Notes: generated from the sequence alone by a model not told the origin. A DNA stretch of 32,774 nt from Candidatus Omnitrophota bacterium (GCA_015233195.1 JADFYE010000019.1:3658-36431), one strand, 5' to 3'; shown: positions 9,735 through 17,959, counted from the stretch's first letter. Made by a program: numbers and translations.

Positions 9735-11117
9735 ATGCTTATTTACAATTCACTAACTAAACAAAATGAAGAGTTTGTGCCGCTTAACGGTCAGACCGTT
9801 AATATGTATTCCTGCGGTGTGACTGTATATGATAAATGTCATATCGGTCATGCTCGTAGTTTATATATTTTTGATGTGATCAAACGTTATTTAGAATACC
9901 GCGGATATAAAGTCAATTTTGTCCGTAATATCACAGACGTTGACGATAAAATAATTAATAAAGCTAATACCCTGCATAAAACTTTCGAAGAAGTAGTTGC
10001 GGAAAACATTGCGTTATATGAGCAGGATTTAAAGACTTTAGGTATTTCCCGGGCGAATAAAGCTGAACCGCGCGCTACTGAAAACATTGACGGAATGATA
10101 AGTCACATCCAACAACTTATTACAAAAGGCGCGGCTTATGTAAAAGACGGGGATGTATATTTTAGTGTGCGCCAATTTAAAGACTATGGAAAATTATCCG
10201 GGCAGAGCGTTGATAAAATGTTAGAAGCGGTACGTATTGATCAAGACGATAAAAAGCAGGATCCGTTGGATTTTATTTTATGGAAAAAATCAAAACCAGG
10301 TGAACCGTTTTGGAAATCGCCTTGGGGCGAAGGCAGACCGGGCTGGCATATTGAATGCTCAGTTATGAGTTTAAGGCATCTAAATTGTACTACACTTGAT
10401 ATACACGCTGGTGGGCGGGATTTGATATTCCCTCACCACGAAAACGAAATTGCTCAAGCCGAAGCATTAACTGGCAAACCGTTTGCTAAATATTGGATAC
10501 ATCATGGGTTGTTGACGATCAATGGTCAGAAAATGGCAAAGTCATTAGGGAATTTTATTACGGTTGAAGATGCAGTTAAAAAATTCGCGGTTATGGATTT
10601 AAAATGGTTTTTCCTATCTTCGCATTATTCCAGTGCTATTGATTTTACTGAAGAGAAGATTAAAGAGGCGCATAAAGCGCTCGATCGAATAAAGATATTT
10701 TTGGCAGAGGCAAAAACGTTGGCTGCGGAGGGGATAAAGGCTTGCGCGACTTGTCCGGAAAAAGTTGAGCATAAAAAAGCGCAGTTGCTCGACGCTATGG
10801 ATGATGATTTTAATACTCCCCAGGCGTTGGGTATAATTTTTGAATTAATTTCTGAAGTATATAAAAATGAAAATTCAGAATTAAAAGTATGCGTAGCTCA
10901 GTTCATCATAGAATTTTTTAAATCTGTGTTTGGTCTTACTTTTGAAGACGGTCAAAAAAAGATCAGCGAAGAAGAAATAAATAAGTTGTTGGCAGATAGA
11001 CAGCTTGCTCGTACTCAGAAAAATTTTAAAAAGTCAGATGAGGTCCGCGATTTTTTAAAGAGTAAAGGGGTTACAGTCGAGGATGGTAAAGACGGTCAAA
11101 GGTGGAGATGGGAATGA
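9735..11117 (+). CDS. cysS: Cysteinyl-tRNA synthetase
   Basis: 460 residues, normal for CysS. The class I HIGH motif appears as HIGHARS, the zinc-binding cysteine precedes it (SCGVTVYD), and the other zinc ligands lie in HIECSVMS and HHENEIAQAEA. The signature KMSKS loop is KMAKS at 266-270. The C-terminal anticodon-binding helical region ends with DGQRWRWE. The start follows an AGGAC site. The stop overlaps the tmk start (ATGA). Confidence 0.97.
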   Translation: MLIYNSLTKQNEEFVPLNGQTVNMYSCGVTVYDKCHIGHARSLYIFDVIKRYLEYRGYKVNFVRNITDVDDKIINKANTLHKTFEEVVAENIALYEQDLKTLGISRANKAEPRATENIDGMISHIQQLITKGAAYVKDGDVYFSVRQFKDYGKLSGQSVDKMLEAVRIDQDDKKQDPLDFILWKKSKPGEPFWKSPWGEGRPGWHIECSVMSLRHLNCTTLDIHAGGRDLIFPHHENEIAQAEALTGKPFAKYWIHHGLLTINGQKMAKSLGNFITVEDAVKKFAVMDLKWFFLSSHYSSAIDFTEEKIKEAHKALDRIKIFLAEAKTLAAEGIKACATCPEKVEHKKAQLLDAMDDDFNTPQALGIIFELISEVYKNENSELKVCVAQFIIEFFKSVFGLTFEDGQKKISEEEINKLLADRQLARTQKNFKKSDEVRDFLKSKGVTVEDGKDGQRWRWE

Positions 11118-11728
11118 AAAAAGGATTTCTTATAACATTTGAAGGTTCTGAAGGTTCTGGGAAAAGTACACAGATTGAATTATTACGTCAATATTTGGTA
11201 AAAAAGCGAAAAAAAGTAATGTATGTGCGTGAGCCGGGTGGGGTTTTAATAAGCGAGAAAATTCGTGCAATATTATTAGATGCGGCTAATAAAAAAATGG
11301 GAAGTGAGTGTGAAACTTTATTATACATGGCTGCACGCGCGCAATTAGTGCGGGAAGTTATACTGCCAGCCTTGCATAAAGGATATATTATTTTGTGTGA
11401 TCGTTATATGGATTCAACCGTTGCGTACCAAGGTTATGGAAATGGCATTAATATAGACGATATATATCAGATTGGGGAGTTTGCTACTGCTGGTATTTCG
11501 CCTGATCTGACTTTTGTTTTTGACATCGACGCTAAAAAAGGTTTGGCGCGGATCAAACGCCAAAAAGACCGGATTGAACAACGTAAGCTTGATTATCATA
11601 ATCGGGTGCGGGCTGGTTATTTGGCAATCGCTAAGCGAGAACCATTACGTGTGAAATTGTTAGACGCCAATCGTACAAAAGAAGATTTGCAGGAAGAAAT
11701 TCAAAAAATTGTGATTAATAAAATATAG
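11114..11728 (+). CDS. tmk: Thymidylate kinase
   Basis: About 204 residues. P-loop FEGSEGSGKSTQ at the N-terminus, the substrate-binding REPGG, and DRYMDSTVAYQG, which contains the DR(Y/F) motif. It phosphorylates dTMP to dTDP. In-frame ATGs lie at 11102, 11108 and 11114. The last is preferred because GGAG sits 6 bases ahead and MKKGFLITFEG is the family-like N-terminus. holB follows 5 bases after the stop, as in many bacteria. Confidence 0.94.
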   Translation: MKKGFLITFEGSEGSGKSTQIELLRQYLVKKRKKVMYVREPGGVLISEKIRAILLDAANKKMGSECETLLYMAARAQLVREVILPALHKGYIILCDRYMDSTVAYQGYGNGINIDDIYQIGEFATAGISPDLTFVFDIDAKKGLARIKRQKDRIEQRKLDYHNRVRAGYLAIAKREPLRVKLLDANRTKEDLQEEIQKIVINKI

Positions 11729-11733
11729 GTAAA

Positions 11734-12702
11734 ATGTTACCGATAGTAGTGGAATATAATGTTGAAGTTTTGAAAAAATTTGCTGGGCTTAACCGTAGCG
11801 GCAGATTAGCGCATGCATATTTGTTTATTGGACCGAGATTTGTTGGAAAAAAGAAAACCGCTTTAGCCATAGCTAAATTATTGAATTGCGAGCAGAACAT
11901 AGACGGGGCAAAAGATATTTTTTGTGGTCAATGCCCGTCGTGTTTAAAAATGCAGGCTATGGGGCATCCGGATGTTTCTTTGATCGCGCCTATGACTGAA
12001 GGCGCGAGTATTAAGATTGAGCAAGTACGCTTAATATTGGAAAAAGTTAAGATGCGTTCTTTTGGCGGAGGGAAAAAGGTTTTGATTATTGGAGAAGCTG
12101 ATCATTTGTTGACTGAAGGTTCAAATATATTGTTAAAGACTTTGGAAGAACCATCACCGGACACGCTTTTATTTTTAACTGCTACTGCAGTAGAAAATAT
12201 TTTGTCTACCATTAGGTCGCGTTGCCACATAGTAAGATTTTCACCATTTGAGAAAGTAGAATTAGAAGAACAATTAGTGCAAAATTATAATGAAAGCAAA
12301 TTCTCGTCTCATTTTTTAGCGTTTTCTGCAGAAGGGTGTTTAGGCAAGGCTTTACAATTACGGGATAGCCAGTCGTTTGATAAAAAGAATCAGGTTATAA
12401 ACCGTTTTGTTTTTAGTGAGGATGAAGAGTATATCAAAACTGTGACACAGGAAGATGAAGATGTAAAATTTCTTTTAGAAGTTCTTGAGGGTTGGGTCAG
12501 AGACGCGGTATTAGTTAAATCTGGTATACGGGATCAACGTATAATAAATTTTGACCGGCTCAATGATCTCAATGGATTTGTAAAAAAGTTGACTTTTAAA
12601 GAGTTAACTGAGCTTTATAGTCAAGTGGTAAAAACGCAAAAAATGTTGTCTGAGAATTTTAACGTCAAAGTCGCGTTAGCAGCGATTAAATTAAGTATGT
12701 AG
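11734..12702 (+). CDS. holB: DNA polymerase III delta' subunit
   Basis: 322 residues of the clamp-loader AAA+ family. The P-loop region reads GPRFVGKKKTA, a degenerate Walker A as often seen in delta'. A zinc-binding module CGQCPSC follows, then GHPDV, the DE-like EADHLL segment and the SRC motif IRSRCHIVRF. Neighbours tmk (upstream) and the PSP1 gene (downstream) repeat the known tmk-holB-yaaT grouping. The stop codon TAG is formed by the first bases of a GTAGGGG palindromic repeat. Confidence 0.88.
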   Translation: MLPIVVEYNVEVLKKFAGLNRSGRLAHAYLFIGPRFVGKKKTALAIAKLLNCEQNIDGAKDIFCGQCPSCLKMQAMGHPDVSLIAPMTEGASIKIEQVRLILEKVKMRSFGGGKKVLIIGEADHLLTEGSNILLKTLEEPSPDTLLFLTATAVENILSTIRSRCHIVRFSPFEKVELEEQLVQNYNESKFSSHFLAFSAEGCLGKALQLRDSQSFDKKNQVINRFVFSEDEEYIKTVTQEDEDVKFLLEVLEGWVRDAVLVKSGIRDQRIINFDRLNDLNGFVKKLTFKELTELYSQVVKTQKMLSENFNVKVALAAIKLSM

Positions 12703-12733
12703 GGGCTGGGTTGCCCAGCCTTTATATTTTTTA
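12699..12733 (+). terminator. GTAGGGG hairpin after holB, terminator-like
   Basis: GGCTGGG and CCCAGCC form a 7-bp stem around a TTG loop, followed by TTTATATTTTTT. The shape is that of an intrinsic terminator, but the leading GTAGGGG and the stem resemble the arms of the 15831-15949 element. It may therefore be a one-unit member of that repeat family that also terminates or attenuates transcription. Confidence 0.6.
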
Positions 12734-12745
12734 AAAAGGAGTTAT

Positions 12746-13618
12746 ATGTCAAATGTTGTTAAAGCACAGTTAGGCGAATACCGTGCGATAGAATATTTTG
12801 AGATCGGAGATCTTGAAGTTAAGCGCGGTGATTATATTATCGTGGAAGTTGACCGCTCATTTGAATTTGGCAGAGTGGTATCTTTAAATAAAATACCGGC
12901 TGATCCTAAATTAGCGCCGCCTGCTGGGAAAGTGGTAAGAGTTGCGACGTTGGGCGATCTAAAACAGATCGAGAATAACCGCATGAAAGCTAAAGACGCG
13001 ATGCAAAGTTGTTTGAGCAAAATTAGTGAGCGTCAGTTAGATATGCAAATGATCAAGTCAGAATATACTTTTGACAGCAGCAAAATTATTTTTTATTTTA
13101 CTTCAGAGGGTCGAGTTGATTTTCGTACTTTGGTTAAAGATTTGGCGCGGGTATTTAGAGTTCGTATTGAACTTAAGCAGATCGGCGTGCGGGATCGTTC
13201 CAAGATAATTAAAGGTCATGGTTTATGCGGACGTGATTTGTGCTGCGGTTCATATATGCATGATTTTCACCCCTTATCGATTAAAATGGCAAAAGAACAA
13301 AATTTGCCGCTTAATCCGTCGAGGATATCCGGAGTTTGTGGTCGCATTAAGTGCTGCATGTCGTATGAATATCTGGTTTATAAAGAGATGGCTCGGTCGT
13401 TGCCGCGCATTGGCGATAAGGTGGATCTTCCAGAGGGTAAAGGGCGGATAGTGGATATAAATGTATTAAAACGTTGTGCTACGGTTGATATGGGCGAAGG
13501 AGTGGTGGTTAGAAAAATATTTGATAAAAAAGATGCTCCAGTTAAAAGACCAGGAAATGGAAAAGAAGAAGATGACAAAGAAGTTTTATCTGACGACTCC
13601 GATTTATTACGTGAATGA
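12746..13618 (+). CDS. PSP1-domain protein, RicT/YaaT-like
   Basis: 290 residues. The central PSP1 domain (about 60-200) ends in two cysteine clusters, CGRDLCC and CGRIKCC, the cysteines that coordinate an iron-sulfur cluster in the B. subtilis Ric (YaaT-YlbF-YmcA) complex. That complex affects RNase Y-dependent mRNA processing; whether the partners exist here is unknown. AAAAAGGAG precedes the ATG. The neighbourhood (holB upstream, metG downstream) is the usual one for this family. Its last 47 bases overlap the metG coding region in another frame. Confidence 0.88.
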   Translation: MSNVVKAQLGEYRAIEYFEIGDLEVKRGDYIIVEVDRSFEFGRVVSLNKIPADPKLAPPAGKVVRVATLGDLKQIENNRMKAKDAMQSCLSKISERQLDMQMIKSEYTFDSSKIIFYFTSEGRVDFRTLVKDLARVFRVRIELKQIGVRDRSKIIKGHGLCGRDLCCGSYMHDFHPLSIKMAKEQNLPLNPSRISGVCGRIKCCMSYEYLVYKEMARSLPRIGDKVDLPEGKGRIVDINVLKRCATVDMGEGVVVRKIFDKKDAPVKRPGNGKEEDDKEVLSDDSDLLRE

Positions 13619-15086
13619 TAAGCCGCACATCGGACACGCTTATACTACGATTTTAGCTGATGTTCTTTCCAGGTTTCATCGTAATTTAGGGGATGAAGTA
13701 TTATTCCTTACAGGTTTAGATGAGCATGGTCAAAAAGTTCTGCAGGCTGCGCAGGCGCGTAACATGACTCCGCAAGATCATTGTGACGATCTGGCGCCGC
13801 GCTTTACTCAATTATGGGAAAAATTAGAAATATCCAACGACGATTTTATCCGTACTACCCAGGAGCGGCATAAAAAAGTTGTGCAGGCAGTTCTGCAGAT
13901 GGTCTACGATAAGGGTGATATTTACCAGAGTGAATATGAAGGTTGGTATTCGGTAGCTGAAGAACGGTTTATAACTGAGACTGAAAAAGATTCGGGTGAA
14001 TTTCGTGACGTTAAATTGTTAAAAGAACGCAATTGGTTTTTTAAAATGAGTAAATATCAGCAAGCCTTGATTGATCATATAAATGCCCATCCTGAATATA
14101 TACAGCCTGAACACCGCAAAAATGAAATATTAGGATTTCTGCGTCAGCCTTTAACAGACCTTTGTATTTCCCGCCCGAAATCACGCATGGGCTGGGGGAT
14201 TGAAATACCTTTTGATAATGAATATGTTACTTATGTGTGGTTTGACGCTCTGATTAATTATATTACAGCGCCTGGCTACTTATCTGATGATAAAAAATTT
14301 AATTATTGGTGGCCGGCTTCATTACATTTAATTGGAAAAGATATTTTAACTACTCATTCAGTTTATTGGAGCACCATGCTTTTTTCGCTTGGGTTGCCTT
14401 TGCCTAAGACCATATTTGCTCACGGTTGGTGGCTGATCGGTGATTCAAAAATGAGTAAGTCGGTTGGGAATGTGGTTAATCCGTTAGATCTGGTCGATGA
14501 ATTTGGGGTTGATCCAGTTAGATATTTTTTGATGAGAGAAATGGTGCCTGGTCAGGATGCGAGTTTTACCATGGATGCCTTTATAAAAAGGTATAACAGC
14601 GACCTGGCAAATGATTTCGGTAATTTACTTAACCGGGTCAGCGGTTTGATTCCGAAATATTTTAACGCGATCGTACCAGCGCCCGGGTCATTTACCGCAG
14701 AAGACAAAGTGGTGATAAATATTGCAGAATCACTTAAAGATAAAGTTCCAGCGCTGGTCGAGAATTTAAAAGTCAGTGAAGCGATCGAAGAAACCATGCA
14801 ATTAGTCAGGGCAGTAAATAAATATATGGAACAACAAGCGCCATGGAAACTGGCAAAAGAAAATTTACCAGTAGCCGGACGAGTATTGTATGTGGCGTCT
14901 GAAGCATTGCGTATAACAGCAGTACATTTATCAGCAGTAATGCCGGCTAAGACTAAAATAGTTTTGGATGTGTTAGGCGCACAAGGCTCGACGGTAAATT
15001 GGGGAGAACTAAAGCCCGGAACGAAGCTGGGAATACATGATGCATTATTTCCGAGAATCACCCTCCCACCCTGTGGGGAGGGGTAG
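13572..15086 (+). CDS. metG: Methionyl-tRNA synthetase
   Basis: 504 residues. The HIGH motif is HIGHAYT near residue 17 and KMSKS is at 293-297. The knuckle insert has no CxxC pairs, so it is the zinc-free type, and the C-terminal EMAP-like tRNA-binding domain is absent. The ORF extends upstream to 13476, but ATG 13572 gives MTKKFYLTTPIYYVND, the family N-terminus, with a purine-rich AAAAGAAGAAG ahead. After the normal end LFPRI the last seven residues (TLPPCGEG region) and the TAG stop are encoded by a palindromic repeat that begins at 15058, so the tail is element-derived. Confidence 0.95.
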   Translation: MTKKFYLTTPIYYVNDKPHIGHAYTTILADVLSRFHRNLGDEVLFLTGLDEHGQKVLQAAQARNMTPQDHCDDLAPRFTQLWEKLEISNDDFIRTTQERHKKVVQAVLQMVYDKGDIYQSEYEGWYSVAEERFITETEKDSGEFRDVKLLKERNWFFKMSKYQQALIDHINAHPEYIQPEHRKNEILGFLRQPLTDLCISRPKSRMGWGIEIPFDNEYVTYVWFDALINYITAPGYLSDDKKFNYWWPASLHLIGKDILTTHSVYWSTMLFSLGLPLPKTIFAHGWWLIGDSKMSKSVGNVVNPLDLVDEFGVDPVRYFLMREMVPGQDASFTMDAFIKRYNSDLANDFGNLLNRVSGLIPKYFNAIVPAPGSFTAEDKVVINIAESLKDKVPALVENLKVSEAIEETMQLVRAVNKYMEQQAPWKLAKENLPVAGRVLYVASEALRITAVHLSAVMPAKTKIVLDVLGAQGSTVNWGELKPGTKLGIHDALFPRITLPPCGEG

Positions 15087-15097
15087 GGGAGGGGGGG
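15058..15097 (+). repeat. Left inverted repeat of the DUF559 unit
   Basis: The block starts TCACCCTCCC, forms a CCCTCCC/GGGAGGG hairpin and ends GGGGTAGGGGAGGGGGGG. Its reverse complement matches 15430-15473 over about 25 bases at the inner end and 10 bases at the outer end; only the hairpin loop differs. It provides the metG stop codon and a GGGGAGGGGGG stretch that could act as a Shine-Dalgarno sequence for the DUF559 gene. Confidence 0.8.
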
Positions 15098-15462
15098 TAA
15101 TTATTAAAAAAGAACTAACATCATCTGCTCGTTCTTTACGAAGTGACCCTACTCTAGCAGAAAAAGAATTGTGGTGGGCGCTTCGATATCGTAGTATGGG
15201 TGTGAAATTTAGACGACAGGCAGTGATTGGTTCTTATATTGTAGATTTTGTGTGTTATGAAAAGAAAGTTATTATTGAAGTAGATGGCGGTCAGCATTTT
15301 GAAAATAGAAAAGATGTTGTTCGGGATGGTTGGTTAAAAAGCCAAGGGTTTAAAGTGTTACGTTTTTGGAATAATGAAATCTTGGGGAATTTGGATGGGG
15401 TTTATGAAACAATCGAACGAGAAATAAATCCCCCCTCCCCTACCCCTCCCCACAAAATTTAG
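15073..15462 (+). CDS. DUF559 / very-short-patch-repair-like endonuclease inside a repeat unit
   Basis: The protein core of about 100 residues is a DUF559 domain: ARSLRSDPTLAEKELWWALR, then GVKFRRQAVIGSYIVDFVCYEKK, IIEVDGGQH and VLRFWNNEIL. These are the conserved acidic and RQ positions of this PD-(D/E)xK-like family, related to Vsr. Cellular function of most members is unknown. Both ends of the ORF are encoded by the flanking repeats: the N-terminus runs through the left arm and the tail NPPSPTPPHKI through the right arm. The true start is unclear. The frame opens at 15037, a GTG lies at 15073, and ATT codons at 15100/15103 follow a strong purine-rich stretch. No other nuclease or methylase gene is adjacent, so a Vsr role is not supported. 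Confidence 0.8.
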   Translation: MGRGRGGGVIIKKELTSSARSLRSDPTLAEKELWWALRYRSMGVKFRRQAVIGSYIVDFVCYEKKVIIEVDGGQHFENRKDVVRDGWLKSQGFKVLRFWNNEILGNLDGVYETIEREINPPSPTPPHKI

Positions 15463-15473
15463 GGGGAGGGTGA
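15430..15473 (-). repeat. Right inverted repeat of the DUF559 unit
   Basis: Reads CCCCCCTCCCCTACCCCTCC on the plus strand, followed by an ACAAAATTTAG loop region and GGGAGGGTGA. It is the inverted partner of 15058-15097 and contains the DUF559 stop codon. Together the arms delimit a 416-bp unit. No convincing target-site duplication is visible outside it. Confidence 0.8.
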
Positions 15474-15516
15474 ATAAATGATGAAATTGAATGAATTTTG
15501 AAAGTGAAACACTTAA

Positions 15517-15567
15517 CACCTTCCCCCCGACAGAATTACGGGTGTGGGGAAGGGAAGGGTAGGGGGG
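15517..15567 (+). repeat. Solo palindromic repeat related to the DUF559-unit arms
   Basis: CACCTTCCCCCC and GGGGAAGG form a stem around an A/T-containing loop, followed by GAAGGGTAGGGGGG. Order and composition match the left arm of the DUF559 unit (CACC, C-rich, loop, G-rich, GGGTAGGGG), with no gene inside. It sits 15 bases before the next gene. Confidence 0.65.
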
Positions 15568-15581
15568 CTGAAAGGATGAAC

Positions 15582-15827
15582 ATGAAAAATTCTGAAGGGG
15601 TATGGGCGAAAGTGTTAGATATCGGTAGGAATCGTCATCCTTTTTACGGTACTATATTTTTAGGTCTTATAATTATGATTCTGACTTTTTATGCCACACG
15701 TGATGTGTTTTTGTCAGGTGTTGTTTTATTTTTTGTTTTGGGCTCACTGGCTGATCAGTATCATCAAATAAAAATAGAAAAACGAATTAAAATGCTTGAA
15801 GACAAAATTCAAGATATGCAGAAATGA
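15582..15827 (+). CDS. Small membrane protein with C-terminal coiled coil, unknown
   Basis: About 81 residues. Two hydrophobic segments (YGTIFLGLIIMILTFYA and FLSGVVLFFVLGSLA) span about 25-63, and a charged amphipathic helix (IEKRIKMLEDKIQDM) ends the protein. ATG 15582 has AAAGGA 6 bases ahead; ATG 15576 is in frame and too close to that site. Codons upstream of 15576 come from the palindromic repeat and are unlikely to be translated. No family was recognised. The gene stands alone between repeat elements. Confidence 0.6.
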   Translation: MKNSEGVWAKVLDIGRNRHPFYGTIFLGLIIMILTFYATRDVFLSGVVLFFVLGSLADQYHQIKIEKRIKMLEDKIQDMQK

Positions 15828-15830
15828 TTT

Positions 15831-15949
15831 TTCGTAGGGGAGGCTTCCCAGCCTCCCGCATACAAACAAATCGTTTTGGTTTTTATAGATATGTTTTAAG
15901 TTAAAAGCGATAATTTTTTAACGGGAGGCTGGGAAGCCTCCCCTACGAA
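15831..15949. repeat. 28-bp perfect inverted repeats, MITE/BIME-like element
   Basis: The arms 15831-15858 and 15922-15949 are exact reverse complements over 28 bases (TTCGTAGGGGAGGC... and its partner). Each arm is itself a hairpin: GGGAGGCT and AGCCTCCC around a TCCC loop. The 63 bases between the arms are AT-rich and have no ORF. The element fills the gap before mtnA. Two-level symmetry of this type is characteristic of paired REP sequences or small non-autonomous elements. Confidence 0.85.
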
Positions 15950-15964
15950 CGAAAGAATTTATAA

Positions 15965-17002
15965 ATGATTGAAACCATACTTTGGAAAAATAATTGCGCA
16001 CGACTTATTGACCAGACAAAACTGCCGGGTAAACTGGAATATATCGACTGCAAAGATGTTGAAACTTTGTGCGGCGCGATTAAACGTTTAAGTGTGCGCG
16101 GGGCTCCGGCTTTAGGTATTGCTGCAGGGTTCGGCGTGTTGTTGGGGATAAAAGAATTTTCAGGTAAAGACCGCAGATTATTCAACGCGCATATCGAACA
16201 AGTTTGCGCTACTATCGGCGCATCCCGTCCGACAGCAGTTAATTTATTTTATGCTTTAGAAAGAATGCTACGGGTATTAGAACAATTTCCGCATGATACA
16301 GTTCCACAAATTTGTGCTCGTCTAAAAAATGAAGCTATGGCTATGTTTAATGAAGATCAGCAAGTTTGTCGTAAAATGGGCAATTATGGAGCTAAGCTTA
16401 TTCGTAATGGCGGGACTTATATGACAGTATGTAATGCCGGGGCTTTGGCAACGGCTGATTATGGCACTGCACTCGGGGTTTTTTATGCGGCTAAAGAAGC
16501 AAAAAAAGATTTTAAAGTATTTTCACTTGAAACCCGTCCGCTTTTACAAGGCGCGCGTCTGACTGTATGGGAACTAATGCAGAACAACATTGATGTAACT
16601 CTGATCTGCGACAATATGGCTGCCGCAGTTATGAAAAAGTATAAAATCGACGCTATTTTTACCGGAGCGGATCGTATCGCTTCCAACGGTGATTCTGCGA
16701 ATAAGATCGGGACTTATATGTTGGCGGTATTAGCTAAATATCACAAGATCCCTTTTTATATTGTGGCGCCTGAATCTACTTTTGATTTGAGTATTAAGAA
16801 TGGAACTGAAATTCCGATTGAAGAGCGCAGCGCCGACGAAGTGCGGTCTTTTGCCGGATGTCAGAGTGCGCCAGCTAAGGTTAAAGTTTATAATCCTGCT
16901 TTCGATGTTACTGACCAGAAATTAATTACCGGTATTGTTACGGAAAAAGGTATAATAAGAAAACCTTTTAAAGAAAATATTAGAAAAACTTTTATAAAGT
17001 AA
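15965..17002 (+). CDS. mtnA: S-methyl-5-thioribose-1-phosphate isomerase
   Basis: 345 residues of the eIF-2B/MtnA family. Landmarks are SVRGAPALGIAAGFG, the active-site cysteine in TVCNAGALAT (Cys156), ETRPLLQGARLT, DNMAAAVM, and GADRIASNGDSANKIGT with the catalytic Asp236. It isomerises methylthioribose-1-phosphate in methionine salvage; related enzymes act on ribose-1,5-bisphosphate. The residue before the cysteine is Val, where MtnA proteins usually have His (THCNAG). No other methionine-salvage gene lies nearby. No strong ribosome-binding site is visible; the palindromic element ends 15 bases upstream. Confidence 0.9.
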   Translation: MIETILWKNNCARLIDQTKLPGKLEYIDCKDVETLCGAIKRLSVRGAPALGIAAGFGVLLGIKEFSGKDRRLFNAHIEQVCATIGASRPTAVNLFYALERMLRVLEQFPHDTVPQICARLKNEAMAMFNEDQQVCRKMGNYGAKLIRNGGTYMTVCNAGALATADYGTALGVFYAAKEAKKDFKVFSLETRPLLQGARLTVWELMQNNIDVTLICDNMAAAVMKKYKIDAIFTGADRIASNGDSANKIGTYMLAVLAKYHKIPFYIVAPESTFDLSIKNGTEIPIEERSADEVRSFAGCQSAPAKVKVYNPAFDVTDQKLITGIVTEKGIIRKPFKENIRKTFIK

Positions 17003-17056
17003 TTAGTGCGTATAACTACTAAGTACTATTGGATTAAAACATTACGATAGATAATT

Positions 17057-17956
17057 ATGCGACTAAGTAATTTAGGCGAGTTTGGTTTGATCGATCGGCT
17101 TAGCAAAGTCTGTCTTTGTTCAAACTCTGTAGTTAAAGGCATAGGCGATGATGCGGCTGTGGTGCAGGGTTCTGGTAAAAAGAAAATGCTTTTTACGACT
17201 GATATGCTGCTCGAGGATGTACATTTTACGCATAAAATGCCGGGCTTCTTGATCGGTAAAAAAGCTTTGGCGTGTAACATCAGCGATATTGCGGCTATGG
17301 GCGGTATTCCAAAATACGCGGTTATTTCTTTGGGAATATCCGGTAAAGAAGACAGTCATATGATAGAAGAGATCTATCGCGGTATCAGTGCCATGGCTAA
17401 AAAATTTAAAGTGGATGTGGTGGGCGGTGATACTGTCAGCGCGCACAAATTGATAATTAATATTGCGCTTACCGGCGAAGTTTTAAGTCGAGAAATAGTT
17501 TATCGTAATGGCGCAAAAGTTGGCGATAAGATTTTTGTGACCGGGCAGTTAGGTAATTCTTTTAAATCCGGGCATCATTTAACTTTTACTCCTCGTTTAG
17601 CTGAATCGCAATTTTTAGTAAAAAAATATCATCCGCATAGCATGATCGATATTTCAGACGGCTTAGTAAGTGATTTAGGTCATATTCTTGAGCAAAGTAA
17701 AGTTGGAGCGTGTTTATATGAAGACCAGATCCCATTAAGAAAAGGCGCGCGGGTAGGTGATGCTTTTAAAGATGGAGAAGATTTTGAATTGTTGTTTACA
17801 GTGTCCGCGGAAAAAGCGCGATATTTACGCAAGGTGAAAAAATTTCCAATGTATGAGATCGGCGAGATACTTCCTTTAGAAAGTGGATATTTTTTACAAG
17901 ACGATAATAGCCGTAGAGAAAAACTTTCTGCATTAACCGGGTACAGACATTTTTAA
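17057..17956 (+). CDS. thiL: Thiamine-monophosphate kinase
   Basis: 299 residues of the PurM/ThiL fold: an N-terminal GEFGLIDRL, the metal-binding GDDAAVV, TTDMLLEDVHF, ISDIAAMGG, GGDTVSA and IDISDGLVSDLGH. It phosphorylates thiamine monophosphate to the active diphosphate. The spacer from mtnA is 54 bases and shows neither a clear terminator nor a TPP riboswitch. tsaE begins 3 bases after the stop. Confidence 0.94.
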   Translation: MRLSNLGEFGLIDRLSKVCLCSNSVVKGIGDDAAVVQGSGKKKMLFTTDMLLEDVHFTHKMPGFLIGKKALACNISDIAAMGGIPKYAVISLGISGKEDSHMIEEIYRGISAMAKKFKVDVVGGDTVSAHKLIINIALTGEVLSREIVYRNGAKVGDKIFVTGQLGNSFKSGHHLTFTPRLAESQFLVKKYHPHSMIDISDGLVSDLGHILEQSKVGACLYEDQIPLRKGARVGDAFKDGEDFELLFTVSAEKARYLRKVKKFPMYEIGEILPLESGYFLQDDNSRREKLSALTGYRHF

Positions 17957-17959
17957 ATC

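Noticed and set aside
15073-15462. DUF559 protein as a Vsr mismatch-repair partner of a methylase
   Set aside because: No DNA methyltransferase or restriction gene is near, and the repeat arms point to a self-contained unit.
17003-17056. TPP riboswitch ahead of thiL
   Set aside because: The 54-base spacer is too short and has no CUGAGA/ACCUGA core elements.
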